Virus record (IMG/VR): IMGVR_UViG_3300029319_000038
Span: 1-62,077 of that record
DNA from: a virus
DNA length: 62,077 nt
Reading direction: 5' to 3' (one strand)
Numbering within the stretch: position 1 is the stretch's first letter; every line of letters starts with the position of its first letter. Of this stretch, positions 25,234 to 33,040 are shown in pieces. The position numbers and the translations under genes were made by a program. The notes under the pieces are model-generated. The model was not told the DNA's origin. It did no database searches and worked only from the letters and a program-made list of their open reading frames with translations.

Positions 25234-26208
25234 ATGTATGAAGGTAAAAGGGTTTTAATTATTGACCAATTGAACCTTTTCTTCCGTAACTACATCGTTA
25301 ACCCTAGCTTGTCTGCTAATGGTATACCAATTGGTGGCTTGCGAGGGTGTATACAAAGTATTCAAAAAATTGCTAGGGAATCTAAGCCTGACGTAATTGT
25401 TGTTTGCTGGGATGGCGAGGGCGGATCAAAGAAGAGGAAGATTCTAAAAAAGGATTACAAAGCGGGCAGAAGCCCTATCCGCCTGAACAGAGATATCAGA
25501 AATATGTCTGAAGAGGAGGAGCTGCTTAACAAAGTATGGCAGCAAACTAGATTGGTTGATTATTACAATCAGACACCAATAATTCAGTTTATGTTCAAAA
25601 GCACAGAAGCTGATGATATTATTGCATTTATTTCACAAATGAAAGAGCTTGATGGTGCAGAAAAAATTATTGTGTCGAGCGATAAAGACTTTTTCCAGCT
25701 CTTAGATAAGAAGACCATACAATATCGCCCAACACAGAAGCAAATTTTGAATGAAAATTCTTTACTAGAACAATTTAATGTTCATCCTATGAACTTTGCG
25801 CTAGCACGTGCCATGGAGGGAGATAAGTCTGATAATATTGAAGGCATCGAGGGTCTTGGCATGAAAACTATTGCTAAGCGCTTTCCGATGCTCAGCGAGT
25901 CTCGCAGCGTAACAATCAAAGAGTTATTAGACCACTGCAGTGAGATGCAAAAAGAAAGCAAGGTGAAGGCATATCAAAAAGTGCTTGAAAATGAGGACAT
26001 ATTGAGGCGTAATTATCAGATGATGCAGCTTTATACTCCGATTTTAAGCATCGATGCCAAGAAAACAATAAAAGAGACATTTAGACAGCCTGATTTTACT
26101 TTTAATAAGACTTCATTAATTAAGATGATGATAAAAGATGGATTTGGCGAGATTAATTTCACTGAGCTGTTCCAGCACTTTAACAAAATTTGTGTGGACA
26201 AAGCTTAG
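25234..26208 (+). CDS. rnh: 5'-3' exonuclease / RNase H (FEN family, T4 Rnh-like)
   Basis: Removes RNA primers and 5' flaps. The 325-residue protein begins LIIDQLN with the first metal-binding Asp, has VVCWDGEGG near residue 65, STEADDIIA near 125 with two acidic ligands, VSSDKDFFQLL near 148, and GDKSDNIEGIEGLGMKT near 200, the helix-hairpin-helix of FEN nucleases. The start at 25234 is preferred over one further upstream because GAGAGG lies 6 bases before it and the conserved strand follows at once. It is adjacent to the DnaB-type helicase. Confidence 0.85.
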   Translation: MYEGKRVLIIDQLNLFFRNYIVNPSLSANGIPIGGLRGCIQSIQKIARESKPDVIVVCWDGEGGSKKRKILKKDYKAGRSPIRLNRDIRNMSEEEELLNKVWQQTRLVDYYNQTPIIQFMFKSTEADDIIAFISQMKELDGAEKIIVSSDKDFFQLLDKKTIQYRPTQKQILNENSLLEQFNVHPMNFALARAMEGDKSDNIEGIEGLGMKTIAKRFPMLSESRSVTIKELLDHCSEMQKESKVKAYQKVLENEDILRRNYQMMQLYTPILSIDAKKTIKETFRQPDFTFNKTSLIKMMIKDGFGEINFTELFQHFNKICVDKA

Positions 26209-26240
26209 GTTGTTTCTAAAATATTAAGAACGGAGGAAGA

Positions 26241-27626
26241 ATGAATAACAAAGAAATTAGCTTTTCTAAGTATGGAAAAAAGTTTCAAGAAAGCTTAGCG
26301 CAGGTGATCTTAGAAGATCGACCGTTTGCAGATCAAATTGAAGAGGTTATGGATACTCAGTTTTTTGAACTGAACTATCTTCGTGTTTTTGTAGAAAAAA
26401 TATTCGAGTATCGACGCAATTATGGCGTGCATCCCAGCAAAGAGATCCTTGCATCAATTTTCAGGACTGATATTGAAAAGCTGCCAGATTCAACTCAAAA
26501 ACAGGTAAGAGATTATTTTAGTAGAATTTGTATCGTTGCTGTAAGAGATGAAGAGTATATTAAAGATACGAGTTTAGATTTTTGCAAAAAGCAAAAACTA
26601 AAAGAAGCTTTGATGCAGTCAGTTGATTTAATTCAAAGTTCATCCTATGAAGAAGTTCGTAAGGTTATCGACGATGCCTTAAAGCTGGGCATTGACAATG
26701 ACTTTGGGCATGAATTTATCAAAGACTTTGAAACACGATATGAGATTAGAGCTAGGAATCCTGTCACAACCGGCTGGGAAAAAATTGATTCATTAACTAA
26801 AAATGGATTAGGCTCAGGCGAGCTTGGTGTTATCATCGCTCCAACAGGCGCTGGTAAGTCAATGGTCTTATCGCACCTTGGCGCAGAGGCGGTCAAGGCT
26901 GGCAAAAATGTGGTGCATTACACTCTAGAGCTTTCTGATGCTGTGACTGGGCAGAGATATGATAGCTGTATCTCTGGTGTGCCATTAAACTCATTGTTTG
27001 AAATGAAAGACGAAGTATTAGAATCTATTTCAGACCTGGAGGGATCGCTGATTATTAAAGAGTATCCAACCAAGACAGCTAGCCCGACGACAATCCGAGC
27101 GCACTTAGAAAAACTAAAAAAAAGAAATCACAAAATCGATATGATTCTAGTAGATTACGCAGATTTGCTGCGTCCAAGCCGTACCTTTAAAGAGAAAAGG
27201 AACGAATTAGAGTCTATTTATGAAAACTTGAGGGCAATTGCACAAGAATACGAATGTCCGCTTTGGACAGCCTCTCAGACTAACAGAACAGGACTAAATG
27301 CAGAAGTTGTTACAATGGAGTCAATCTCCGAAGCGTTTAATAAATGCTTTGTTGCTGATTTTATTTGTTCTATTTCAAGGACAGTCAAAGACAGAAATAA
27401 AAATGAGGGAAGGTTGTTCATAGCTAAAAATAGAAATGGTCCTGACGGTCTTGTGTTTCCTATCTTTATGGACACAAGAAATGTCAAGATTCAAGTCTTA
27501 GCGCGAGTTGATACTCCGGTTATTAATGCAATGACAAAGCCTAAAGATATGGCAACTGCGCTAAGGCATAAATACAAGCAATTTAAAGTAGCAAAAAGAG
27601 ATAATCTAGGAGAGGGGCGAGAATGA
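26241..27626 (+). CDS. 41: Replicative DNA helicase, DnaB/gp41-like
   Basis: Hexameric 5'-3' helicase at the fork. The N-terminal domain (about 1-165) is followed by TGWEKID, Walker A APTGAGKS at 200-207, HYTLELSD near 226, and Walker B MILVDYADLL near 305 in the RecA-like C-terminal domain; SQTNR and RNGPDG give sensor and arginine-finger regions. Length 461 matches T4 gp41 (475). CGGAGG lies 7 bases before the ATG. It overlaps the ribonucleotide reductase gene by 4 bases. No separate primase is recognised in this window. Confidence 0.87.
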   Translation: MNNKEISFSKYGKKFQESLAQVILEDRPFADQIEEVMDTQFFELNYLRVFVEKIFEYRRNYGVHPSKEILASIFRTDIEKLPDSTQKQVRDYFSRICIVAVRDEEYIKDTSLDFCKKQKLKEALMQSVDLIQSSSYEEVRKVIDDALKLGIDNDFGHEFIKDFETRYEIRARNPVTTGWEKIDSLTKNGLGSGELGVIIAPTGAGKSMVLSHLGAEAVKAGKNVVHYTLELSDAVTGQRYDSCISGVPLNSLFEMKDEVLESISDLEGSLIIKEYPTKTASPTTIRAHLEKLKKRNHKIDMILVDYADLLRPSRTFKEKRNELESIYENLRAIAQEYECPLWTASQTNRTGLNAEVVTMESISEAFNKCFVADFICSISRTVKDRNKNEGRLFIAKNRNGPDGLVFPIFMDTRNVKIQVLARVDTPVINAMTKPKDMATALRHKYKQFKVAKRDNLGEGRE

Positions 27627-29479
27627 ATTTACCAAATAAAATTTTATCAGACATTACCGTGCATATGAAATATGCGCGTTACATTTCAGACCTAGAGAGA
27701 AGAGAAACATGGGGTGAATTAGTTGATCGTAACAAAGCAATGCACCTCAAGAAGTATCCTAATTTAGGGAACGAAATAGAGGAGGCATATAATTATGTCT
27801 ATGAAAAGAAAGTTTTACCATCAATGCGATCCATGCAATTCGGCGGAAAGCCGATTGAAGTGGCACCTAACAGGATTTACAACTGTGCTTATATGCCTAT
27901 CGATCATCTCGCTTCTTTTTCTGAGTGCATGTTTCTCCTTCTTGGGGGCACTGGCGTTGGATTTAGCGTCCAAAGGCATCATGTGGATAAGCTTCCCGAA
28001 ATTCAGAAGCCGAGTTCGAAGCGCTCTAGAAGATATCTGGTCGCTGATTCGATCGAAGGATGGGCGGACGCAGTAAAGGTTTTAATCAATTCTTACTTTA
28101 AAGGTGGGTCTAGATTAAAATTTGACTTTTCTGATATCCGTCCGAAGGGAAGCGCACTACTTACTAGTGGAGGCAAGGCACCAGGTCCACAGCCACTTAA
28201 AGAGTGCCTCCTGAAAGTTCAGGGCGTCCTCCAGGAGAAGGATAATGGAGACAAGCTTGAACCCATTGAAGTGCATGATATCATTTGCCATATTGCTGAT
28301 GCTGTTCTTGCCGGGGGGATTCGTCGGGCTGCTCTTATTTCACTTTTTTCCGCAGAAGATGAAGAAATGCTTGCCGCAAAAACTGGCAACTGGTGGGAGA
28401 CAAATCCACAACGAGGGAGAGCAAACAACTCTGTTGTCTTGATGAGGCATCTCGTAACAAAAGATTTCTTTATGAAAATCTGGGATAGAGTGAAAGCGAG
28501 CGGCTCAGGAGAACCTGGCTTTTACTTATCAAATGATAAAGACTGGGGAACGAACCCATGCTGTGAAATTGCGCTTAAGCCTTATCAGTTCTGCAATCTA
28601 ACGGAGATTAACGCTTCTGACTTAGATTCGCAAGAGGAATATGAAGCGAGAGCAAAAGCAGCAGCTTTCATTGGTACCTTGCAGGCAGGCTACACTGATT
28701 TCCATTACTTACGTGATGTGTGGCGCAGAACGACTGAGAAAGACGCACTAGTTGGTGTTTCTATGACAGGTATTGCCTCTGGCAGGGTTTTAGATTTAGA
28801 TATGAAAGCTGCAGCTCTTGTTGTTAAAAAAGAGAATCGTCGAGTGGCAGCAATGATTGGCATTAAGCCTGCTGCAAGGACGACATGCGTCAAGCCAGCT
28901 GGCACTACTAGCCTTACTTTGGGCACTAGCTCTGGCATACATGCTTGGCACAACGATTATTATGTTAGAAGGATTAGGGTTGGCAAAAATGAGCCCATAT
29001 ACACGCATTTGATTATTCATCACCCAGAATTAGTTGAAGACGAGTATTTTAGACCACACGATACAGCTGTGATCACAGTACCTCAGAAAGCGCCAGAGGG
29101 TTCAATTACTCGCACAGAAAGCGCCCTTCAGCTTCTCAAACGCATTAAAGGCGTTACAGAGCAGTGGGTGCAGCCGGGGCACAGTAAAGGTCAGAATACG
29201 CATAACGTATCTGCTACAGTGTCAATTAAAGACGCAGAATGGATTGATGTTGGAGAATGGATGTGGGAAAACAGAAATTATTATAACGGCTTATCTGTTT
29301 TGCCTTTCAGTGACCACACTTACAAACAAGCGCCTTTTGAAGATTGCTCTAAAGAAAAATATGAGGTTCTTATGGAGAGCCTCGAAGAAGTAGACTTAAC
29401 TAAGGTTATTGAGCTTGATGACAATACAAATTTGTCCGGTGAGTTAGCCTGCAGTGGCGGGTCCTGCGAAATAATTTGA
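27623..29479 (+). CDS. nrdJ: Adenosylcobalamin-dependent (class II) ribonucleoside-triphosphate reductase
   Basis: Reduces ribonucleotides to deoxyribonucleotides using B12. The 618-residue protein has the class II/RTPR hallmarks: an N-terminal YNCAYMP segment, GGTGVGFSVQ, a NPCCEIALKPYQFCNLTEIN active-site region (about 313-332) with C-x-E, the TTCVKPAGTTSL loop, and a C-terminal redox pair CSGGSC six residues before the end. It is shorter than the Lactobacillus enzyme (739). No small subunit gene is needed or seen. The glutaredoxin at 44651 could regenerate it. It depends on host cobalamin. Translation is coupled to the helicase gene by overlap. Confidence 0.87.
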   Translation: MNLPNKILSDITVHMKYARYISDLERRETWGELVDRNKAMHLKKYPNLGNEIEEAYNYVYEKKVLPSMRSMQFGGKPIEVAPNRIYNCAYMPIDHLASFSECMFLLLGGTGVGFSVQRHHVDKLPEIQKPSSKRSRRYLVADSIEGWADAVKVLINSYFKGGSRLKFDFSDIRPKGSALLTSGGKAPGPQPLKECLLKVQGVLQEKDNGDKLEPIEVHDIICHIADAVLAGGIRRAALISLFSAEDEEMLAAKTGNWWETNPQRGRANNSVVLMRHLVTKDFFMKIWDRVKASGSGEPGFYLSNDKDWGTNPCCEIALKPYQFCNLTEINASDLDSQEEYEARAKAAAFIGTLQAGYTDFHYLRDVWRRTTEKDALVGVSMTGIASGRVLDLDMKAAALVVKKENRRVAAMIGIKPAARTTCVKPAGTTSLTLGTSSGIHAWHNDYYVRRIRVGKNEPIYTHLIIHHPELVEDEYFRPHDTAVITVPQKAPEGSITRTESALQLLKRIKGVTEQWVQPGHSKGQNTHNVSATVSIKDAEWIDVGEWMWENRNYYNGLSVLPFSDHTYKQAPFEDCSKEKYEVLMESLEEVDLTKVIELDDNTNLSGELACSGGSCEII

Positions 29480-29503
29480 TTTTTATAATTATGTGATTAT
29501 ATT
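29476..29503 (+). promoter_or_regulatory. Sigma70-like promoter
   Basis: TTGATT at 29476-29481, 16-base spacer, TATATT at 29498-29503, followed by a GAGGAGGAGG binding region and the gene at 29531. Boxes and spacing match the promoter of the GroEL gene (42230) almost exactly. Confidence 0.65.
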
Positions 29504-29530
29504 AATTCCATACCCGAGGAGGAGGTCATT

Positions 29531-29764
29531 ATGAACGAAGAAACTAAAAACAATGCACTTGAATATATCAAAGCTTTGGCTGCTATTGAAGAAGAGATGG
29601 AGCCTTATAAAGAGCACAAGAGGGAGCTAAGATCAAACTACATCAAGCAAGGCTTCTTGACGCGAGATGAAATGCGCACTGCCACCCGAGCTTTTCGTAT
29701 GATCAAAAAAGGCGATAGCTTAGAAGACTTGGTTGATGTTTTTAATACTTTAACTAATAAATAA
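29531..29764 (+). CDS. Small helical phage protein
   Basis: A 77-residue charged helical protein with a very strong GAGGAGG site 7 bases upstream. No known domain. It leads an operon with the GroES-like gene behind a strong promoter and may be an early, abundant regulator, but this is inferred only from expression signals. Confidence 0.65.
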   Translation: MNEETKNNALEYIKALAAIEEEMEPYKEHKRELRSNYIKQGFLTRDEMRTATRAFRMIKKGDSLEDLVDVFNTLTNK

Positions 29765-29773
29765 GGAAAACAA

Positions 29774-30043
29774 ATGTTGATACCATTTAACAAACACTTG
29801 ATTGTAAAGCCAGCAGAAGAAAACACAGAGACTAGCTCTGTTCTGCTTCCAGAAGGAGTCGAGATCAAAAGACAGACTTATAAGCCATATAAGGTCATGC
29901 AGAAGCCCAGCAACTCAACGCTGCAGCGTGATGAGATTGTAATTGTGCCTGAACATATGGTCGAACGTTTGGATTGTTTTGGTAACGAATACTATTTAGT
30001 TTTGGAAAATCACGTAGTTGCTATTTATCAACCAACAGACTAG
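29774..30043 (+). CDS. GroES-like co-chaperonin
   Basis: An 89-residue beta-rich protein. FNKHLIVKPAEE at 4-15 matches the conserved first strand of GroES (x-D-R-V-x-V-K-P-x-E), LLPEG follows at about 23 (mobile-loop position), DEIVIVPEHMVE near 53-64 and YYLVLENHVVAIY at the end match the GroES closing strands. T4 gp31 is the precedent for a phage GroES substitute. The phage GroEL is at 42276, not adjacent. It probably caps the phage or host chaperonin. AAGGAA site upstream. Confidence 0.7.
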   Translation: MLIPFNKHLIVKPAEENTETSSVLLPEGVEIKRQTYKPYKVMQKPSNSTLQRDEIVIVPEHMVERLDCFGNEYYLVLENHVVAIYQPTD

Positions 30044-30053
30044 GTATTAGACC

Positions 30054-30701
30054 ATGAACACATTAACAATATTATCAATGACAGTACTTTCTGCTTTTAT
30101 GCCGCTTAATCGGGATTATGCTAGCACAAAATTTGTTGATCCAATTGAGATCTCATATGAAAACTCTGTAACTTATGACGAGATACATGATGAAGCCATT
30201 TTTAATTGTCCTTGGTCCAAGCAAATGACTGAGAAGAAAGAGAAGATTGTTTCACTGTTAATCAAGATCGAGATGGAGCAAAATTTGCCAAGTAATCTTC
30301 GAGGCATGTTGGTTGCTGCAGCTTGCCACGAGTCTGGTTTTGAAGTTAATGCAAAGGGTGACTACAGGAAAGGCAAGCCAATGGCTTTAGGTTTATTTCA
30401 AATGTGGCCATGGTGGGAGAAAGCTTATAAGATTGATCGTAAAGATCCTGAACAGTCTGCCGTGGCTTACATTAAGCATATTAAAAAAATGTATGCAAAA
30501 GTTGGTCGTCAATGCAACAGCAAGACTCTGACTAGAAAATGGCTAGCCGCCTGGGCAACTGCAATCCGCGCTCCAAAAAAGGGCGGGAGATGCAATGAAA
30601 CCCCTCTTTTTTATAAAGTCGTTAAAAAATGGCACAAGAATATTAAAGCAGCGCGACTTGAAAACGAGAGGCGTTTTAAAGATGGAATTGACGGCTGCTA
30701 A
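30054..30701 (+). CDS. Lytic transglycosylase-like lysin with N-terminal signal/anchor
   Basis: A 215-residue protein. Residues 1-17 are hydrophobic and could be a signal peptide or signal-anchor. AACHESGF (about residue 88-95) supplies the catalytic Glu of the SLT/lysozyme fold, followed by ALGLFQMWPWW, the family's GLxQ motif. A basic C terminus (KKWHKNIKAARLENERRFK) may bind the wall or DNA. It likely cleaves peptidoglycan for lysis; use in the virion is the alternative. No holin is evident next to it, which fits an exported SAR-type endolysin. The ribosome binding site is weak. Confidence 0.7.
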   Translation: MNTLTILSMTVLSAFMPLNRDYASTKFVDPIEISYENSVTYDEIHDEAIFNCPWSKQMTEKKEKIVSLLIKIEMEQNLPSNLRGMLVAAACHESGFEVNAKGDYRKGKPMALGLFQMWPWWEKAYKIDRKDPEQSAVAYIKHIKKMYAKVGRQCNSKTLTRKWLAAWATAIRAPKKGGRCNETPLFYKVVKKWHKNIKAARLENERRFKDGIDGC

Positions 30702-31308
30702 CATAGTCATAGGGGCTGACATTAATGCAGTCCGTTTTGCTTATAAAAACAAGTATTTCTTAATTAAAAATAGAAAGCCTTACCATCACTCTTATGAAGA
30801 TATTGAAGAAGAATGGGCGCAGAAATGCTACGAGTTGTTTGAGCAAGGATTATGTCCCTTAACCGACGGTCTGCAAGCTATTAGAGTTGAAGATAACAAC
30901 ACTTTAAAAGTTGTAACAAACAATAATTGTGTCGCTATAAAATATGAAAAATTACATCTGTACGACGATGAAAATGTCCAAGGTGTATCTCTCAACAGAG
31001 AACTAAAAGGCTACAGAGTTATCGATTGGTTTGATTGTACGGGCTTATATAATTTAAACATCGACAAGATTACAACGGCAGACAAGTTTGTTTCAAAAGT
31101 TACTCTCTTTATGTCTAAAAGAATTGATGGCAACAACAAATATCTTGACTTGCTTTGCGAGTCTTTTTTAACACAAAAGCAGTTATCCGATTTTAACTAC
31201 AGCGATACAATGGCAAGGTTTAAAATTAAAAATTTACTAAAAAGCTTTAAAGGTGATAAAGTAACACTTAAGTTCTGGAAACGTGATATCTACCCAGTGT
31301 ATAAATGA
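30682..31308 (+). CDS. Conserved hypothetical protein
   Basis: A 208-residue soluble protein. The start at 30682 is preferred because GAGAGG lies 11 bases upstream and it overlaps the lysin gene by only 20 bases. It opens with NIVIGADINAVRFAYKN, a short Rossmann-like strand-loop-helix, but no complete nucleotide-binding motif follows. It overlaps the next gene by 4 bases and so is coupled to the nucleotidyltransferase-like and cysteine-synthase genes. Family not recognised. Confidence 0.6.
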   Translation: MELTAANIVIGADINAVRFAYKNKYFLIKNRKPYHHSYEDIEEEWAQKCYELFEQGLCPLTDGLQAIRVEDNNTLKVVTNNNCVAIKYEKLHLYDDENVQGVSLNRELKGYRVIDWFDCTGLYNLNIDKITTADKFVSKVTLFMSKRIDGNNKYLDLLCESFLTQKQLSDFNYSDTMARFKIKNLLKSFKGDKVTLKFWKRDIYPVYK

Positions 31309-32150
31309 AACATCTTGCAGGAATCATTCCGGTCTCCGGTATTAAATCTGATTTTAATATGCCATGGCACTCGTCTTTGATGCCGCTCGCTCCTGGCTAT
31401 TTAGCTGTAGAGCGCGCAGTTGTTGAGTGTGCTTACGCAGGATGCGACACTATATGGATCGTATGCGGCGACGACGTAGAGCCCCTAATTAGATATCAGG
31501 TCGGAGAGATTGTACAGGATCCAGTTTACAACTACAGGCATTTTGAAAGAAACAAGCAGGAAGTTAAAAGACCTATAAGAATTTATTATGTCCCAATAAA
31601 GATTAGAGACATTAACAAAAGAGACAACTTGGCTTGGTCTGCTATTCATGGCGCGCAAGTCAGCAACAAAATATTGGGTAAGCTTAGCCATCGTTTAGCT
31701 CCAGAAAAATTTTGGATATCGTGGGCTTATGGTTTTTCTTATCCTAGCAACGTTAGAAATTTAAGGCAGGATATAGTACAAAAAAATGTTATGCTGTCTT
31801 ATCAAGATAATACCGTAATGGAGAATACGTACCTTGGTTTTTCTTTAAATATAGAACAAATTAAACAGCTTATAGCTGAATCTAAAACAAGATCGACAGG
31901 CTTGTGGAAAGATCCTGAAAATAGGGGCGAGAGATATTCATTAGATGAAAGATATTCATATAAAAATTTTGATTTAAAAAAAGTGTTTGAAACTTTAGAT
32001 CGGTGTAGTTATAATGTTGTTGAAGTTGGCGAGTATTACAATTTAGACAACTGGAAAAGCTACTGCAGTTTTTTAAATACTAAAAGTGATCTAACTAGAC
32101 CAAAACTACTAACGCCTTCGGAATGGAATGAGATTGGATTTGACGAATAA
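31305..32150 (+). CDS. Nucleotidyltransferase-like (GT-A fold) protein
   Basis: A 281-residue protein beginning AGIIPVSG, the first strand and loop of sugar-nucleotide pyrophosphorylases, followed by PLAPGYLAVERAVVECAYAGCDTIWIVCGDD, which reads like the conserved helix plus second strand that holds the metal ligand. The classical GxGxRxxPLT loop is altered (GIKSDFNMP), so donor choice or activity is uncertain. It overlaps the cysteine-synthase gene by 23 bases, hinting at a joint pathway, for example nucleotide or amino-sugar modification. The call is by fold only. Confidence 0.55.
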   Translation: MKHLAGIIPVSGIKSDFNMPWHSSLMPLAPGYLAVERAVVECAYAGCDTIWIVCGDDVEPLIRYQVGEIVQDPVYNYRHFERNKQEVKRPIRIYYVPIKIRDINKRDNLAWSAIHGAQVSNKILGKLSHRLAPEKFWISWAYGFSYPSNVRNLRQDIVQKNVMLSYQDNTVMENTYLGFSLNIEQIKQLIAESKTRSTGLWKDPENRGERYSLDERYSYKNFDLKKVFETLDRCSYNVVEVGEYYNLDNWKSYCSFLNTKSDLTRPKLLTPSEWNEIGFDE

Positions 32151-33006
32151 AAATATACTATCAGCCATTGGAAATACGCCACTGGTTAAAATTAATGAAA
32201 AACTTTATGCGAAGCTTGAGACATACAACCCAACCGGCTCAATAAAAGATCGGATAGCTCTTTATATATTATCAAAGGCAGAGTGGAGAGGCGAGATTAA
32301 GCCTGGAGATACAATCGTTGAGGCGACAAGCGGCAACACTGGGATAGCTTTTTCAATGATCGGTGCTGTTAAAGGCTACAAGGTAAAAATTATTATGCCT
32401 TGTAACATGTCGGAAGAGCGCAAACAAATGATGAAGCTCTTTGGCGCTGAGGTTATTGAGGTCGGACACTCCGACTTTGCTAATGCCATACATTTACGAA
32501 ATCAAATGTCTTCGCAGGAAGGTTATTGGTCTCCACGTCAGTTTGAAAACCTAGACAACATTGAGTGTCATGCCGAAACAACAGCCAGAGAAATCATTAA
32601 GCAGCTTTTTGTTGAGGAGCAAAAAAATATCGGCGCATTGATTTGTGGTGCAGGCACAGGTGGCACTATTATGGGGTGCAACAAGACTCTCATTAAGCTA
32701 GATAAGGGAATGAAGACTGTATTGGTACAACCAGAAGAAGACGCACAAACGCATGGTATTCAAGGTATTAATGATGGAGCAGACTTTTTGGTTGATCGTT
32801 CCATTCTAACTGATGAAATAAAAGTCTCTACGCAAGACGCGACTGATAGAGCGAGAAAACTAGCAAAGGAGTCTGGCTATCTTGTCGGCATTTCAGCAGG
32901 CGCAAACATACTCGCTGCCGAAAGGTGGCTAGAGTCAAACGAAATTAATGGCGCAGCGATTACTTTTCTTTGTGATCGTGGCGAGCGCTATATGAGTTTA
33001 CTTTAG
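32128..33006 (+). CDS. cysK: Cysteine synthase-like PLP enzyme (CysK/CysM family)
   Basis: O-acetylserine sulfhydrylase family; makes cysteine from O-acetylserine and sulfide or a related beta-replacement reaction. The 292-residue protein has NPTGSIKDR at 34-42 with PLP lysine K40, ATSGNTGIAF at about 66-75, GAGTGGTI near 170 for the phosphate, and GISAGAN near 255. All core residues appear intact, and length is close to bacterial CysM (about 300). It is a metabolic gene in a phage operon, overlapping a nucleotidyltransferase-like gene. It could supply cysteine or build a modified small molecule or nucleotide; the substrate cannot be read from sequence. Confidence 0.85.
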   Translation: MRLDLTNKNILSAIGNTPLVKINEKLYAKLETYNPTGSIKDRIALYILSKAEWRGEIKPGDTIVEATSGNTGIAFSMIGAVKGYKVKIIMPCNMSEERKQMMKLFGAEVIEVGHSDFANAIHLRNQMSSQEGYWSPRQFENLDNIECHAETTAREIIKQLFVEEQKNIGALICGAGTGGTIMGCNKTLIKLDKGMKTVLVQPEEDAQTHGIQGINDGADFLVDRSILTDEIKVSTQDATDRARKLAKESGYLVGISAGANILAAERWLESNEINGAAITFLCDRGERYMSLL

Positions 33007-33024
33007 TAAAATTGTTGGTATAAT
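32997..33024 (+). promoter_or_regulatory. Sigma70-like promoter of DnaE gene
   Basis: TTTACT at 32997-33002, 16-base spacer, TATAAT at 33019-33024, 17 bases before the polymerase start. The -35 box overlaps the end of the cysteine-synthase gene. Confidence 0.68.
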
Positions 33025-33040
33025 AAGTCAAGAGGTAAAG

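Noticed and set aside
30004-31410. Additional CTATTTA matches inside coding regions
   Set aside because: They lie in the middle of genes with no downstream start nearby; treated as chance.
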